DNA of 61,059 bases from CAKSEI01 sp964403505 (GCA_964403505.1 CAYOFP010000011.1:1-61059), one strand, 5' to 3'; numbered from the stretch's first letter, positions 49,990-58,822 are shown. Program-made: numbers and translations. The notes: generated by a model from the sequence alone, not told the origin.

Positions 49990-50491
49990 AATATTTGCTT
50001 ATTTCAAGCGTATCGTCATCGACGCCTTTTTTGATGGATTTAATCGTGACGGGGTATGATATCCTGTCATTTACCTTGACGGTGACAGTCTCGCCGACCT
50101 TGTGGCCGAGCAACGCCTGACCGAGCGGCGATTCCTTTGAAATACAACCTTTGAGTACGTCGTTTCTCAGGGTAGTGACGATTCTTATCGTTCTCAATTC
50201 GTCGTCCTCGTCGTAGTGGATCTCTATTTCGTCAAAAAGACCCACCTCGTCCTCCTCGGAATCGGTCGAGATAACAACTGCGGTATTTATCATTGATTGC
50301 AGATAAGCGATTCTCGAGTTGTTTTTGTTCATATCCCGCTTTGCGGAATGATATTCGTCGTTTTCGCTTAAATCTCCGAGCTCTTTGGCGCTTTTGACGG
50401 CGGCACGGAGCTGAGGTGCTAAAACTTCCTTGCGGTAGTTGATCTCCTCCTGCATTTTTTGGATGTCAACTTGGGTGAGTTCGTCTTGCAT
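49988..50491 (-). CDS. greA: Transcription elongation factor GreA
   Basis: A 167-residue protein. The N-terminal coiled-coil hairpin (about 10-85) has acidic tip residues in SENDEYH, which act in RNAP transcript cleavage. A C-terminal FKBP-like domain holds SPLGQALLGHKVGETVTV. It rescues arrested RNA polymerase. SD AAGGAG. It is a single gene with a consensus promoter, divergent from nadE. Confidence 0.95.
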   Translation of the reverse strand: MQDELTQVDIQKMQEEINYRKEVLAPQLRAAVKSAKELGDLSENDEYHSAKRDMNKNNSRIAYLQSMINTAVVISTDSEEDEVGLFDEIEIHYDEDDELRTIRIVTTLRNDVLKGCISKESPLGQALLGHKVGETVTVKVNDRISYPVTIKSIKKGVDDDTLEISKY

Positions 50492-50522
50492 GATGAATGT
50501 CTCCTTATATATTGTCTAAAAT

Positions 50523-50551
50523 ATAATACCCGTTTTTTGCGCTTTTGTCAA
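50523..50551 (-). promoter_or_regulatory. Promoter of greA
   Basis: On the minus strand TTGACA (50551-50546), 17 bases, TATTAT (50528-50523). Confidence 0.9.
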
Positions 50552-50559
50552 TCGGATTA

Positions 50560-50588
50560 TTGATAATTCTTTTTTTATGTGGTAAAAT
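50560..50588 (+). promoter_or_regulatory. Promoter of nadE
   Basis: TTGATA, 17 bases, TAAAAT. Its -35 box is only 8 bases from that of divergent greA. It rules out starts before about 50595 for nadE. Confidence 0.75.
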
Positions 50589-50610
50589 GTATGAAACTGA
50601 GGTGAATGAT

Positions 50611-52566
50611 ATGTTTGATTTTCTTAGAGTGGCGAGTGCTGTTCCTGCGGCAGATGTCGCAGGGGTACCGCAAAATACCGATGGGATCATTGCTTATATT
50701 GACAAGGCGGCAGAGCAGGGGGCGGATATCGTTTCTTTTCCCGAGCTTTGTATCACGGGTTATACCTGCCAGGATCTTTTTTTTCAGCAGACTCTGATCT
50801 CATCCTCCTGCCGTGCCCTCGAAAAGATCGTAAAGCACACGGCAAAGATAAATACGCTTGTTTTCATCGGCGCTCCCGTCTCTGTGCAGGGGCAGTTATA
50901 TAATTGCGCCGTTGCCGTTTTCTCGGGCAGAATTGTCGGTATCGTGCCGAAAACATTTATACCCAATTATAATGAATATTATGAAAAACGGTGGTTTTCA
51001 TCCTCCGAGGAGCTCGATGTATCTTCTGTCACGACACATGCGATCGGACTTGCGATGCTCGATCATTACGATATACCGATCGGCCGTGATCTCGTGTTTG
51101 ACGTGGGGGCATGTTTCCGTGTCGGATGTGAGATCTGTGAGGATCTGTGGACGCCGCTTCCACCGAGCACGTTTCTTGCGCTTGCAGGTGCAGAGGTTAT
51201 CGTCAATCTCTCGGCGAGTAATGAGACGATATCAAAACGTGAATATCGCCGTTCGCTCGTCATGCAGCAGTCTGCACGTACCCTTTGCGCATATGTATAT
51301 ACCTCGGCAGGAGCAGGGGAGTCAACAAGCGACCTTGTCTTCTCGGGTCATTCGCTCGTGTGTGAAAACGGAGCGCTCCTCGGCGAGAATGAAAAGCTGA
51401 TTGATAATGATTATATGCTCGTGCGAGATATCGACCTCGGCAGGATACGCTCTGACAGAGCGAAGCTGAAATCGTTCAAGGACAGCGCCCGCATCTACGG
51501 AGTATACGAGACGGCACGCACGGTCTCTGTCGAGGGCTCGACAAAGCAGGAGGGCGACGGGTCTATGCGAACGATTGCGAAGCTTCCGTTCGTTCCCTCG
51601 CAAAAGAGTGACAGACTCGCACGCTGTATGAGTATATTCGGTATGCAGGTCGCAGGATTGAAAAAGAGACTTGAGGTAACGGGCAGTAAGCTTGTGATCG
51701 GCGTTTCGGGCGGACTTGATTCCACCCTCGCACTTCTTGTCGCCGCACAGGCGATGAAGGAAACGGGCAGACCGCTTACCGATGTCGTCGGCATAACCAT
51801 GCCCTGCTTCGGCACATCAGGCCGTACCCATAACAATTCTGTTGAGCTCATGCACGCTCTCGGCATAACGAGTGAGGAGATAAAAATAGCGGATGCCTGC
51901 AAACAGCATTTTTCTGATATCGGCCACGACGGAAAGACGCTTGACCTGACATATGAGAATACACAGGCAAGAGAGCGGACGCAGGTGCTGATGGACTATG
52001 CTTGTAAGATAGGCGGTTTTGTTGTCGGCACAGGAGATCTGTCGGAGCTCGCACTCGGCTTTTGCACATATAACGGCGACCATATGAGCATGTACGGCGT
52101 TAACGCCAGCATACCGAAGTCGCTGATCCGCTGGATGATAGACAGTCTGATAGAGTATAATGTGTTCGAGAAAGCGACGGAGGTTCTGCGTGATATTCTG
52201 GATACCCCGATCAGCCCCGAGCTTCTTCCGCCCGACGAAAAGGGAAATATCGCTCAGGAGACCGAGGATATCGTCGGCCCGTATGCTTTACATGACTTTT
52301 TCCTGTATTATATGATGCGTTTCGGTTTTGATCCGGAAAAGATATATCATCTTGCATGCCGTGCATTTCAGGACGATTTTGAGCCCGACACGGTGCTCAA
52401 ATGGATGAAAATGTTTTACAGACGCTTTTTCACACAGCAATTCAAGAGAAACTGTATGCCCGACGGAGTCAAGGTCGGTTCGATCTGCCTCTCTCCCCGA
52501 GGCGACTGGCGCATGCCGAGCGACGCAAGCGCACGTGTATGGCTTGATAAGGTAAATAAACTTTGA
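50611..52566 (+). CDS. nadE: NAD(+) synthase, glutamine-dependent
   Basis: A 651-residue two-domain enzyme. The N-terminal nitrilase-type glutaminase has Glu45 in FPELCITGY, Lys in IVPKTFIPNYNEYYEKR and Cys in GCEICEDLW. The C-terminal synthetase has the PP-loop GVSGGLDSTL near 370 and GTGDLSELALG. It amidates nicotinate adenine dinucleotide with ammonia from glutamine. The ATG at 50611 follows GAGGTG and lies after the promoter; upstream in-frame codons fall in the -10 region. Length and residues are those of the large NadE class. Confidence 0.95.
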   Translation: MFDFLRVASAVPAADVAGVPQNTDGIIAYIDKAAEQGADIVSFPELCITGYTCQDLFFQQTLISSSCRALEKIVKHTAKINTLVFIGAPVSVQGQLYNCAVAVFSGRIVGIVPKTFIPNYNEYYEKRWFSSSEELDVSSVTTHAIGLAMLDHYDIPIGRDLVFDVGACFRVGCEICEDLWTPLPPSTFLALAGAEVIVNLSASNETISKREYRRSLVMQQSARTLCAYVYTSAGAGESTSDLVFSGHSLVCENGALLGENEKLIDNDYMLVRDIDLGRIRSDRAKLKSFKDSARIYGVYETARTVSVEGSTKQEGDGSMRTIAKLPFVPSQKSDRLARCMSIFGMQVAGLKKRLEVTGSKLVIGVSGGLDSTLALLVAAQAMKETGRPLTDVVGITMPCFGTSGRTHNNSVELMHALGITSEEIKIADACKQHFSDIGHDGKTLDLTYENTQARERTQVLMDYACKIGGFVVGTGDLSELALGFCTYNGDHMSMYGVNASIPKSLIRWMIDSLIEYNVFEKATEVLRDILDTPISPELLPPDEKGNIAQETEDIVGPYALHDFFLYYMMRFGFDPEKIYHLACRAFQDDFEPDTVLKWMKMFYRRFFTQQFKRNCMPDGVKVGSICLSPRGDWRMPSDASARVWLDKVNKL

Positions 52567-52584
52567 TGAAATAAAATGCCTGTG

Positions 52585-52620
52585 CTTTGTGGCGCTTTCC
52601 GTAAGGAAGGTGCATCAAAG
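52585..52620 (+). other. Strong hairpin with GTAA tetraloop after nadE
   Basis: Two 16-base arms (52585-52600 with 52605-52620) pair with one two-base mismatch and close a GTAA (GNRA-type) loop. There is no T-run afterwards, but a TATAAT (52625-52630) follows. It could be a weak terminator of nadE or mark the left edge of the AT-rich island. Confidence 0.5.
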
Positions 52621-52667
52621 CTTGTATATAATAATTTCAAATAGTAATAGAAGGAGCGAAAGAAAAG

Positions 52668-53705
52668 ATGTTCACACGTATAACGGTATGCCTTGATATG
52701 TTTGGCTGTCCGAACCGTTGTAAGCATTGTTGGATTGGACATTCTCCAAATGGCAATTTGACAAAAGATGATTTGAGCTTTCTTGCAGAAAAATTTCGCC
52801 CATTTACAAACTGCTTAACAGTTTATGACTGGTATCGTGAACCAGATTATAAAGATAATTACAAAGAGCTTTGGGATTTATGCAATAGTCTGTCAGATAC
52901 TCACGAAAAACATTTTGATCTTATCAGCATTTGGCGTATGGTTCGCGACAAAGAATATGTCAAGTGGCTTTCTTCACTCGGAGTAAAAAAGGCTCAGATT
53001 ACTTTATTCGGAGGGCAGGAAAAAACAGATTATTATACTGGCAGAAGAAACGCATACAACGAAATATTAGAAGCAATCGAAGTATTACTTGAAAATAGAA
53101 TTTCTCCCCGCATACAAGTCTTTGTAAACAAAGATAATATTGATGAACTTCCGTTTATTGAAAATCTCATTAAAAACTTAGATTTAGAAAAACGTTGCAA
53201 ATCTTTTGGCGGAGAATTCTCATTGTTTTTGCACCAAGGCTCTTGTGACGGCGAAAACGAAAAGCTGTATGCCATTAGAGTAACGCCCGATGATTTACAA
53301 AAAATTCCACAAACACTGGTAGAATATACCTTAAATCATTTTAACAAAGCGAGTATAGAAGAGGTGTTTGGAAAAACAGAACAGGCACTTTATGAGGAAT
53401 TGATAAATGATAATTCGACTGCAAGTTATGTGAGCGATGCTCCCGTTTTCTACATAGATAAGGAGTTTAATGTTTATCCGAATGTGGCACCTCCTTCACC
53501 GGCTTGGTTTTTAGGAAATTTAAAAACGGATAGAATAGAAACTATATTAGAGAACTATACCAACAGCAAAAGTGTTGCACAACATACACGCCTGACGGTT
53601 CCTCTTTGCAATATTGTTCGATCACAAGGCGATCCTAAAAGCCAAAGATTATTCGATAAAGGCGATTATATAGAATACCTGCTAAATAAGTATTGTAGGA
53701 AATAA
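52668..53705 (+). CDS. Radical SAM protein of unknown function
   Basis: A 345-residue protein. The cluster motif CPNRCKHCW (Cys 14, 18, 21) is at the N terminus, and ITLFGGQEKT near residue 110 is the GGE-like SAM site. The C-terminal part has further cysteines (LHQGSCDG, VPLCNIV, KYCRK) but not a clean SPASM pattern. It ends with a helix rich in Lys. Base composition is AT-rich and codon use (AAA, AAT, TTT) differs from nadE, which suggests transfer. SD AGGAG is 18 bases upstream; a closer GAAAGAAAAG is also present. The substrate is unknown. A propeller protein and a methyltransferase follow on the same strand. Confidence 0.8.
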   Translation: MFTRITVCLDMFGCPNRCKHCWIGHSPNGNLTKDDLSFLAEKFRPFTNCLTVYDWYREPDYKDNYKELWDLCNSLSDTHEKHFDLISIWRMVRDKEYVKWLSSLGVKKAQITLFGGQEKTDYYTGRRNAYNEILEAIEVLLENRISPRIQVFVNKDNIDELPFIENLIKNLDLEKRCKSFGGEFSLFLHQGSCDGENEKLYAIRVTPDDLQKIPQTLVEYTLNHFNKASIEEVFGKTEQALYEELINDNSTASYVSDAPVFYIDKEFNVYPNVAPPSPAWFLGNLKTDRIETILENYTNSKSVAQHTRLTVPLCNIVRSQGDPKSQRLFDKGDYIEYLLNKYCRK

Positions 53706-53865
53706 ATACAAACTGTTTCTTTCTTACAAAGCATCGCTCTTGGGGATTGGCGTCCAAATATAGCTCTTCTATCAAATAGGATGCCCGCTGAGAGCTATTT
53801 CTATTTCAGCAGACATTACTCTATAAAGAACTTGCCGACAAACCGGAATTTTATGAGGTGAAATT
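53706..53865. other. Intergenic region with coding remnant
   Basis: An 8-bp inverted repeat (ATAGCTCT at 53760-53767, AGAGCTAT at 53791-53798) is followed by T-rich bases and may end the radical SAM transcript. The stretch 53809-53877 reads without stop as a charged, protein-like segment (LLYKELADKPEFYEVKLWN) that runs into the next gene start. It looks like the tail of a lost gene. Confidence 0.4.
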
Positions 53866-54711
53866 ATGGAACATATAGCGGAGTTAGGCGGAATCGTTAC
53901 AGGCTTCCATGTTACAGAGCAGTGTATTGACTGCATGTACGGGAAAGATTTAATTAAAATTGATAAATATTCCCGCAATATTATCTGTCAAAAAACAGTT
54001 TTTGAGAAAGAAGGATTGTCAAGAAAACTGATTGCAGATGATGAACATATTTATATATATGATTTTTGCACACTTTATGTATTGAATCAAAGTAATTATG
54101 AGCTGCGTGGCAAATGGCAGTTAGGCCATGATCTAAGTTCCGATATATGCGGGATCGCAGTTGACGATGATGCCATATATTGTTCCATCCGGAATGGCAA
54201 AATAATTACTCTTGATAAGCAATCGTATCAGATGAAGGAGTTTGTTGTTTCCAAAAGCAGTATGTGGAGCATAAAAACCTATAATCAATACTTACTTGCA
54301 GGAACAGTGGAAGGAAATTTGTTGCTTTTGCATAAATCTGCTCTTTCCATTGAAAAAAAACTCAATTTAGGGAAGAAAAATATCGGTAGTCTGCATATCA
54401 ATGGAGCAACCCTATATGCCGCAAGTCACGATGGGAAACTATTCAAAATCGGCATAGAAAGTTTTGAAGTCGAGGCTTCAGCCAAAAATGCGCACAAGAA
54501 AATGTTTGACTGCACAGGAATATGTGAGGATATGCTGGTAACTGTTTCATATCCTTGCTCGGAGATTGCCCTTTGGAATAAAGATACATTAGAGAAAATA
54601 AAAGTAATCAGTACTCCGCTGAAGTTATCAGGGTGTACGCATATCGAAAATGATTATATGTATATCTCTTCTCGTAATATCTTAGGAATTGATCGGATTC
54701 AATTAAACTGA
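53866..54711 (+). CDS. Beta-propeller repeat protein
   Basis: A 281-residue protein with no signal peptide. About six blade-like repeats of 40-45 residues are visible, each with a pattern such as (D/N)-x-x-I-Y-x-x-(x)-G-K-(I/L)-x-x-(I/L)-x-x-x. Examples are DDDAIYCSIRNGKIITLDK, QYLLAGTVEGNLLLLHK and ATLYAASHDGKLFKI. This fits a WD40- or PQQ-like propeller used for protein binding. The start follows GAGGTG. Like its neighbours it is AT-rich. No partner is identified. A link with the radical SAM protein or methyltransferase is inference from proximity. Confidence 0.7.
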   Translation: MEHIAELGGIVTGFHVTEQCIDCMYGKDLIKIDKYSRNIICQKTVFEKEGLSRKLIADDEHIYIYDFCTLYVLNQSNYELRGKWQLGHDLSSDICGIAVDDDAIYCSIRNGKIITLDKQSYQMKEFVVSKSSMWSIKTYNQYLLAGTVEGNLLLLHKSALSIEKKLNLGKKNIGSLHINGATLYAASHDGKLFKIGIESFEVEASAKNAHKKMFDCTGICEDMLVTVSYPCSEIALWNKDTLEKIKVISTPLKLSGCTHIENDYMYISSRNILGIDRIQLN

Positions 54712-54774
54712 GTAGCGAATTGGTTTGTCAGGGCACAGCGGGCAATAATAAATCGAATTTTAGAGGAGCACAAT

Positions 54775-55602
54775 ATGGTTAAGGTGAATATGATACCAAA
54801 GGATTTACACGACTTTGAAGATGTTGCCGAAAATTATGATCTGTATTTGGACGTTATGTATAAAGAGCAGGATGCTCATGATGGGTTTCTGGATTTCTAC
54901 CTTGATTTTGCCAAAGAGTATGGTGAAGATGGTGTGATTGATATTGCATGTGGCACGGGTGCGGTTCTTTTGCATCTTGCAGAGAATGGAATTGTTGCCG
55001 ATGGAACGGATCTGTCGGAGGCAATGTGTCATGTGGCAATGGAGAAAGCAAAAGAAAAGGGATTTGATTTAAATATATTTCCCGGTAATATGACAGATTT
55101 TAAGAGCAATAGGAAGTATTCTTGCGCAATTATTGCCAGAAGCGGCTTCATGCATCTTCTGACACCGCAACTCCAGCGTGCAGCTCTTTTGAATATACGT
55201 GAAAATCTCGTTGATGGTGGAATGCTGACATTTAATACATTTGATCCTCATCCCTATTTTCAGGCGCAACAAATGAACACGAAAGATACAGAATATACTT
55301 TCCGTTTGGAGTATGTGAACAAGCAGGGCCAAAGAGAGAGAATTTATAATGCAATAACTTATGATCCCACAACGCAGATTATGGGCGGTAACTGGAAGTT
55401 TGAAACTTTAGATAATGCAGGAAATGTATTGGAAGAAAGAATAAGACCGGTGAAGCAGAGGCAGACCTACAGACAAGAGATGAAGTATTTTTTAGAATTG
55501 TGTGGATTTGAAATTGTGAACATATTTGGCGGATATCATAAAGAGTCTGCCGAGACGGTTACAAAAAATGTGATATGGTGTGTGCGCAAAGGAATAGAAT
55601 AA
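54775..55602 (+). CDS. Class I SAM-dependent methyltransferase
   Basis: A 275-residue protein. SAM motif I is VIDIACGTGAVLLHLAENG (near residue 50), followed by the acidic GTDLSEAM at the end of strand 2 and AIIARSGFMHLL (motif III region). The C-terminal 120 residues form the substrate domain (beta strands around TYDPTTQIMGGNW and RQTYRQEMKYFLELCGF). Small molecules are likely substrates. SD GAGGAG. A terminator follows at 55627, and base composition groups it with the two genes before it. Confidence 0.85.
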   Translation: MVKVNMIPKDLHDFEDVAENYDLYLDVMYKEQDAHDGFLDFYLDFAKEYGEDGVIDIACGTGAVLLHLAENGIVADGTDLSEAMCHVAMEKAKEKGFDLNIFPGNMTDFKSNRKYSCAIIARSGFMHLLTPQLQRAALLNIRENLVDGGMLTFNTFDPHPYFQAQQMNTKDTEYTFRLEYVNKQGQRERIYNAITYDPTTQIMGGNWKFETLDNAGNVLEERIRPVKQRQTYRQEMKYFLELCGFEIVNIFGGYHKESAETVTKNVIWCVRKGIE

Positions 55603-55626
55603 TTTTTGTTAAAATTAAGACAACAG

Positions 55627-55671
55627 GGACAAGACAAACCGCAAATGGCCTGTCTTGTCCTTGTTTTCTTT
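55627..55671 (+). terminator. Terminator after the AT-rich gene group
   Basis: GGACAAGACA (55627-55636) pairs with TGTCTTGTCC (55651-55660), followed by TTGTTTTCTTT. Confidence 0.85.
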
Positions 55672-55685
55672 ATGGAGTGCGGGAG

Positions 55686-56030
55686 TTAAAAATTATATCC
55701 GCCTAAGCCCCATGCGTTGCACGGTTCGTATTTGACATAGATCTTGTCCGGCGATATGCCGAGTTCTTTTGAATACAGCTCTGTTACAGCCGCCGTGACC
55801 TTATCGCATCCTGTCTCATTTAGCGAACCGAAGACCTTGATTTCGACCATCGCCATGGGGAAATCATTCTTTCCGCCGAAATACATCTTGCAGTTGTCGT
55901 CAAAATTGATCATCAAATAGCTTTCACTTTTCCCGGGAAATAATGAGATGATCTTGCCGAGCTCGCTTTTTAAGACCTGTTCCTTGTCTTCTGTAAGAGA
56001 AAAATTGATTTTTGAATTAATGAATGGCAT
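55686..56030 (-). CDS. MIF-like tautomerase (macrophage migration inhibitory factor family)
   Basis: A 114-residue protein of exact MIF length. After start-methionine removal the catalytic Pro1 is exposed (MPFINSK). Lys33-type and other pocket residues lie in LFPGKSESYLMINFDDN, and the C terminus reads PDKIYVKYEPCNAWGLGGYNF with a Cys and Trp pair. MIF proteins are phenylpyruvate/dopachrome tautomerases, and phenylpyruvate is also an IorAB-type substrate. SD GGAGG is 13 bases ahead, longer than usual. An extended frame that runs antisense through tRNA-Leu is rejected. It is monocistronic with its own promoter. Confidence 0.93.
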   Translation of the reverse strand: MPFINSKINFSLTEDKEQVLKSELGKIISLFPGKSESYLMINFDDNCKMYFGGKNDFPMAMVEIKVFGSLNETGCDKVTAAVTELYSKELGISPDKIYVKYEPCNAWGLGGYNF

Positions 56031-56077
56031 AATATTAAATAGACCTCCATATAATGTATTGTGTTGAATGTATAAAC

Positions 56078-56107
56078 ATTTTATCATGCATATAGTAAAA
56101 TAGTCAA
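56078..56107 (-). promoter_or_regulatory. Promoter of the MIF-like gene
   Basis: On the minus strand TTGACT (56107-56102), 18 bases, TAAAAT (56083-56078). Confidence 0.65.
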
Positions 56108-56125
56108 GATTTTTCCAAAAGAGTA

Positions 56126-56154
56126 TTGACATATTGTCACCGTTGTGGTATACT
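56126..56154 (+). promoter_or_regulatory. Promoter of the tRNA-Leu / tRNA-fMet unit
   Basis: TTGACA, 17 bases, TATACT, 19 bases before the tRNA-Leu 5' end. Confidence 0.9.
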
Positions 56155-56173
56155 ACTATGGCGGTTGGGAAAT

Positions 56174-56260
56174 GCCGCTGTGGCGGAATTGGCAGACGCA
56201 GGGGACTTAAAATCCCCCGGTAGCGATACCGTACCGGTTCAAGTCCGGTCAGCGGCACCA
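56174..56260 (+). tRNA. tRNA-Leu (anticodon TAA)
   Basis: An 87-base class II tRNA. The acceptor GCCGCTG pairs with CAGCGGC. The anticodon stem GGGGA/TCCCC holds loop CTTAAAA, giving anticodon TAA. A long variable arm, T loop TTCAAGT and encoded ACCA are present. It reads UUA and UUG. Confidence 0.96.
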
Positions 56261-56280
56261 ATTTGTATACAATTTTATAT

Positions 56281-56357
<77 letters not shown>

Positions 56358-56361
56358 GTCT

Positions 56362-56399
56362 GAGTAGTCATAACGGATTAGTTATGACTACTCTTTTTT
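56362..56399 (+). terminator. Terminator of the tRNA operon
   Basis: A perfect 13-bp stem (56362-56374 with 56381-56393), 6-base loop and six T. Confidence 0.95.
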
Positions 56400-56487
56400 G
56401 CGTTAAAGAGGTGGAAAAAGTTATAAATTGGTGATATAATATACATTTAAGAGCAAATAGCAATTCTTTACCTTGGAGTGATGAATA

Positions 56488-57378
56488 ATGCCGATAATAC
56501 TTGATCATCAGCTACGAGAACAAATACCGTATGACGACACAGCCTTTCCTATCTCCTATTTTCATGATGAACTTGCTACACTGCCAAACCGGGTCGGTCC
56601 TTTACACTGGCATCCTGACTTTGAAATTGCTACTGCGGTAAGCGGTGTCTTGGACTTTCAGGTTGGCATGCAACACGTCATATTGGAGACAGGTGACAGC
56701 ATATTTGTTAACAGAAATATGTTGCATGGAATAAAGCAGTTATCCGGCGATGTTCCTGATCCGATGCCAAATATCGTCTTTTCCGGTGCTGTGATTGCAC
56801 CGGAAACCAGCGCAATCTACAAAAAATATATTCATTCCATTGTTTGCTGTGATACATTACCCTTTATCGTGTTTCATCATAAAAACGGTTGGCATAATGA
56901 GGTAAACTGTTCAGTGAAAAATATATACTGTCAGATGTATGAACAAAGCAGGTGTTACGAAATGGCTGTTCAACGTGAGATTAGCAAAATATTTGAATAT
57001 ATATTCTCGAATTTTGAAGATTTGCCTAAATCCGAAACCACACGCATACAAATTAATGCCCAAATACGCCTCCAAAAGATGCTTGCATATATTTACGAAC
57101 ACTATGCTGAAGCTGTTACACTTGAAGATATTGCCGGATCTGCCAATATCAGTCGCAGCGAAGCGGGTCGTTGTTTTAACACATATATGGGATGTTCGCC
57201 TGTGGATGCGCTTATCAGGTACCGGCTTCAAATTGCGCACAGGATGCTTAATGATGTGACGCTGACACTTCAGGAGATCAGCTATTTCTGCGGATTTAAT
57301 TCTGTAAATTATTTCAGTCGCCGATTTAGGCAAATCTATGGATATACACCCGGTCAAATCCGTAATTTGGGTAAATAG
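56488..57378 (+). CDS. AraC-family transcriptional regulator
   Basis: A 296-residue regulator. The N-terminal cupin sensor has LHWHPDFEIATAVSG (near residue 40) and ILETGDSIFVNRNMLHGI. The C-terminal AraC domain has two helix-turn-helices: VTLEDIAGSANISRSEAGRCFNTY (first) and LTLQEISYFCGFNSVNYFSRRFRQIYGYTP (second), the usual signature. The ligand is not evident. It lies 98 bases ahead of an MFS gene on the same strand, which is probably its target. The AT-rich stretch before it has a TATAAT (56436-56441) with no good -35. Confidence 0.92.
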   Translation: MPIILDHQLREQIPYDDTAFPISYFHDELATLPNRVGPLHWHPDFEIATAVSGVLDFQVGMQHVILETGDSIFVNRNMLHGIKQLSGDVPDPMPNIVFSGAVIAPETSAIYKKYIHSIVCCDTLPFIVFHHKNGWHNEVNCSVKNIYCQMYEQSRCYEMAVQREISKIFEYIFSNFEDLPKSETTRIQINAQIRLQKMLAYIYEHYAEAVTLEDIAGSANISRSEAGRCFNTYMGCSPVDALIRYRLQIAHRMLNDVTLTLQEISYFCGFNSVNYFSRRFRQIYGYTPGQIRNLGK

Positions 57379-57476
57379 TGCTTATATTTGCTTTTTCTGT
57401 GTCTTTATTGAGCTTGATTATAATGATATAATGCAATTCAAGTATTATATTGTATTAACTGGAAAAGGAAGCAATC

Positions 57477-58676
57477 ATGACCGAACAAAAAAACTACAAA
57501 AAAACACTTATCGCTTGCTATCTCGGCTTTGTTACCCAGGCGATATCTGCGAACTTTACACCGCTTTTGTTTTTAACATTCAAAAGCACCTATGGGATCG
57601 GATTTGAAAAACTTGCACTGATTCCGCTTACTTTTTATTTGACACAATTACTGATTGACCTTGCAGCAACAAAATTTGTTGACAAAATAGGATACCGTAT
57701 CTGCGTAGTGTCGTCGCAGGTGCTGTCGGCTGTCGGGCTTGTTTTAATGGCTATCCTGCCGGAATTGCTTCCTGTCCCGTTTTTAGGAATTTTGATCGCC
57801 GTAGTGCTATATGCCATGGGCAGCGGTCTGATTGAAGTATTGGTAAGCCCTATTGTTGAAGCCTGTCCTTTTGAAAACAAAGCGGGTGCGATGAGCCTGT
57901 TGCACTCTTTTTACTGTTGGGGCGCAGTCGGTGTGATTTTGGGTTCGACCCTGTTTTTTACGGTGTTCGGCATAGCAAACTGGAAGATACTTACGATAAT
58001 CTGGGCAGTGATACCGCTATATAATGCATTCAATTTTATCTCTTGTCCGATTGAACGGTTAGTAGAAGACGGTGAGAGCATGCGTCCCGGTCAGTTGCTT
58101 CGTCTGCCGCTGTTTTGGTTACTGATCCTGCTTATGGTGTGTTCGGGTGCTTCCGAAGCATCTATGGCACAATGGGCGTCGGCGTTCACAGAGTCGGCAA
58201 TGGGCGTATCCAAAACCGTCGGTGATCTGGCAGGCCCCTGCTTGTTTGCGGTGTTTATGGGAATATCCCGTGTCATATATGGCAAAATGAGTGAGAAGTT
58301 AGACTTGGTTCGGACGATGACTGTGTGCGGTCTGTTATGTGCGGTCTGCTATTTGACGGCGTCTCTGGCTTCTTTGCCGATTCTTGGATTGGCAGGTTGT
58401 GCCCTTTGCGGTATTGCGGTTGGAATCATGTGGCCGGGCTCGATCAGCATTTCCTCTCAGAAATGTCCGAGGGGCGGCACGGCGATGTTCGCATTTTTAG
58501 CTTTGGCCGGGGATTTAGGTGCGACCGTAAGTCCTGCGATGGTCGGCGGCGTTTCAAATATGGCCGGCGGTAATCTTAAGATCGGACTGCTCGTTGCTAC
58601 TGCATTTCCGCTGATCCTGATCTTTGTGTTGCTCGTTTTGAATCGAAAGTTCAATAGATTACCGGAACAGGATTGA
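57477..58676 (+). CDS. Major facilitator superfamily transporter
   Basis: A 399-residue protein with 12 hydrophobic segments and a central cytoplasmic loop near 195 (ERLVEDGESMRPG). The signature D-K-x-G-Y-R after TM2 is FVDKIGYRICVV near 65. VLLHSFYCWGAVGVILGS-type (SLLHSFYCWGAVG) lies near 142, and LAGCALCGIAVGIMWPG near 305 echoes sugar/proton symporters. It is a proton-driven transporter, with sugar uptake or drug efflux as options. SD GGAAAAGGAAG. Its likely regulator is the AraC gene upstream; a terminator follows. Confidence 0.88.
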   Translation: MTEQKNYKKTLIACYLGFVTQAISANFTPLLFLTFKSTYGIGFEKLALIPLTFYLTQLLIDLAATKFVDKIGYRICVVSSQVLSAVGLVLMAILPELLPVPFLGILIAVVLYAMGSGLIEVLVSPIVEACPFENKAGAMSLLHSFYCWGAVGVILGSTLFFTVFGIANWKILTIIWAVIPLYNAFNFISCPIERLVEDGESMRPGQLLRLPLFWLLILLMVCSGASEASMAQWASAFTESAMGVSKTVGDLAGPCLFAVFMGISRVIYGKMSEKLDLVRTMTVCGLLCAVCYLTASLASLPILGLAGCALCGIAVGIMWPGSISISSQKCPRGGTAMFAFLALAGDLGATVSPAMVGGVSNMAGGNLKIGLLVATAFPLILIFVLLVLNRKFNRLPEQD

Positions 58677-58700
58677 GAACAGATTTCACACCGGTTAAAC

Positions 58701-58742
58701 AAGACAACCGATTTTAATACAAGGTCGGTTGTCTTTCTTTTT
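58701..58742 (+). terminator. Terminator of the MFS gene
   Basis: AAGACAACCGA pairs with TCGGTTGTCTT (11 bp), then TCTTTTT. Confidence 0.9.
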
Positions 58743-58761
58743 ATGCAAAAGATTGGGATAG

Positions 58762-58790
58762 TTGAATATTTCATGATTTTGTGGTATAAA
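58762..58790 (+). promoter_or_regulatory. Promoter of the GNAT gene
   Basis: TTGAAT, 17 bases, TATAAA. It matches the promoter at 60771-60799 at 24 of 29 positions. Confidence 0.75.
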
Positions 58791-58822
58791 TAAAACAACA
58801 AATCGAAATTTGCAGGGTAAAT

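Noticed and set aside
50545..50610. Upstream starts for nadE
   Set aside because: They fall in or before the -10 box at 50583-50588; the ATG at 50611 has an SD and fits the family.
55686..56261. Extended reading of the MIF-like gene through the antisense of tRNA-Leu
   Set aside because: MIF needs Pro right after the start methionine, and the longer part is the reverse complement of a tRNA and promoter.
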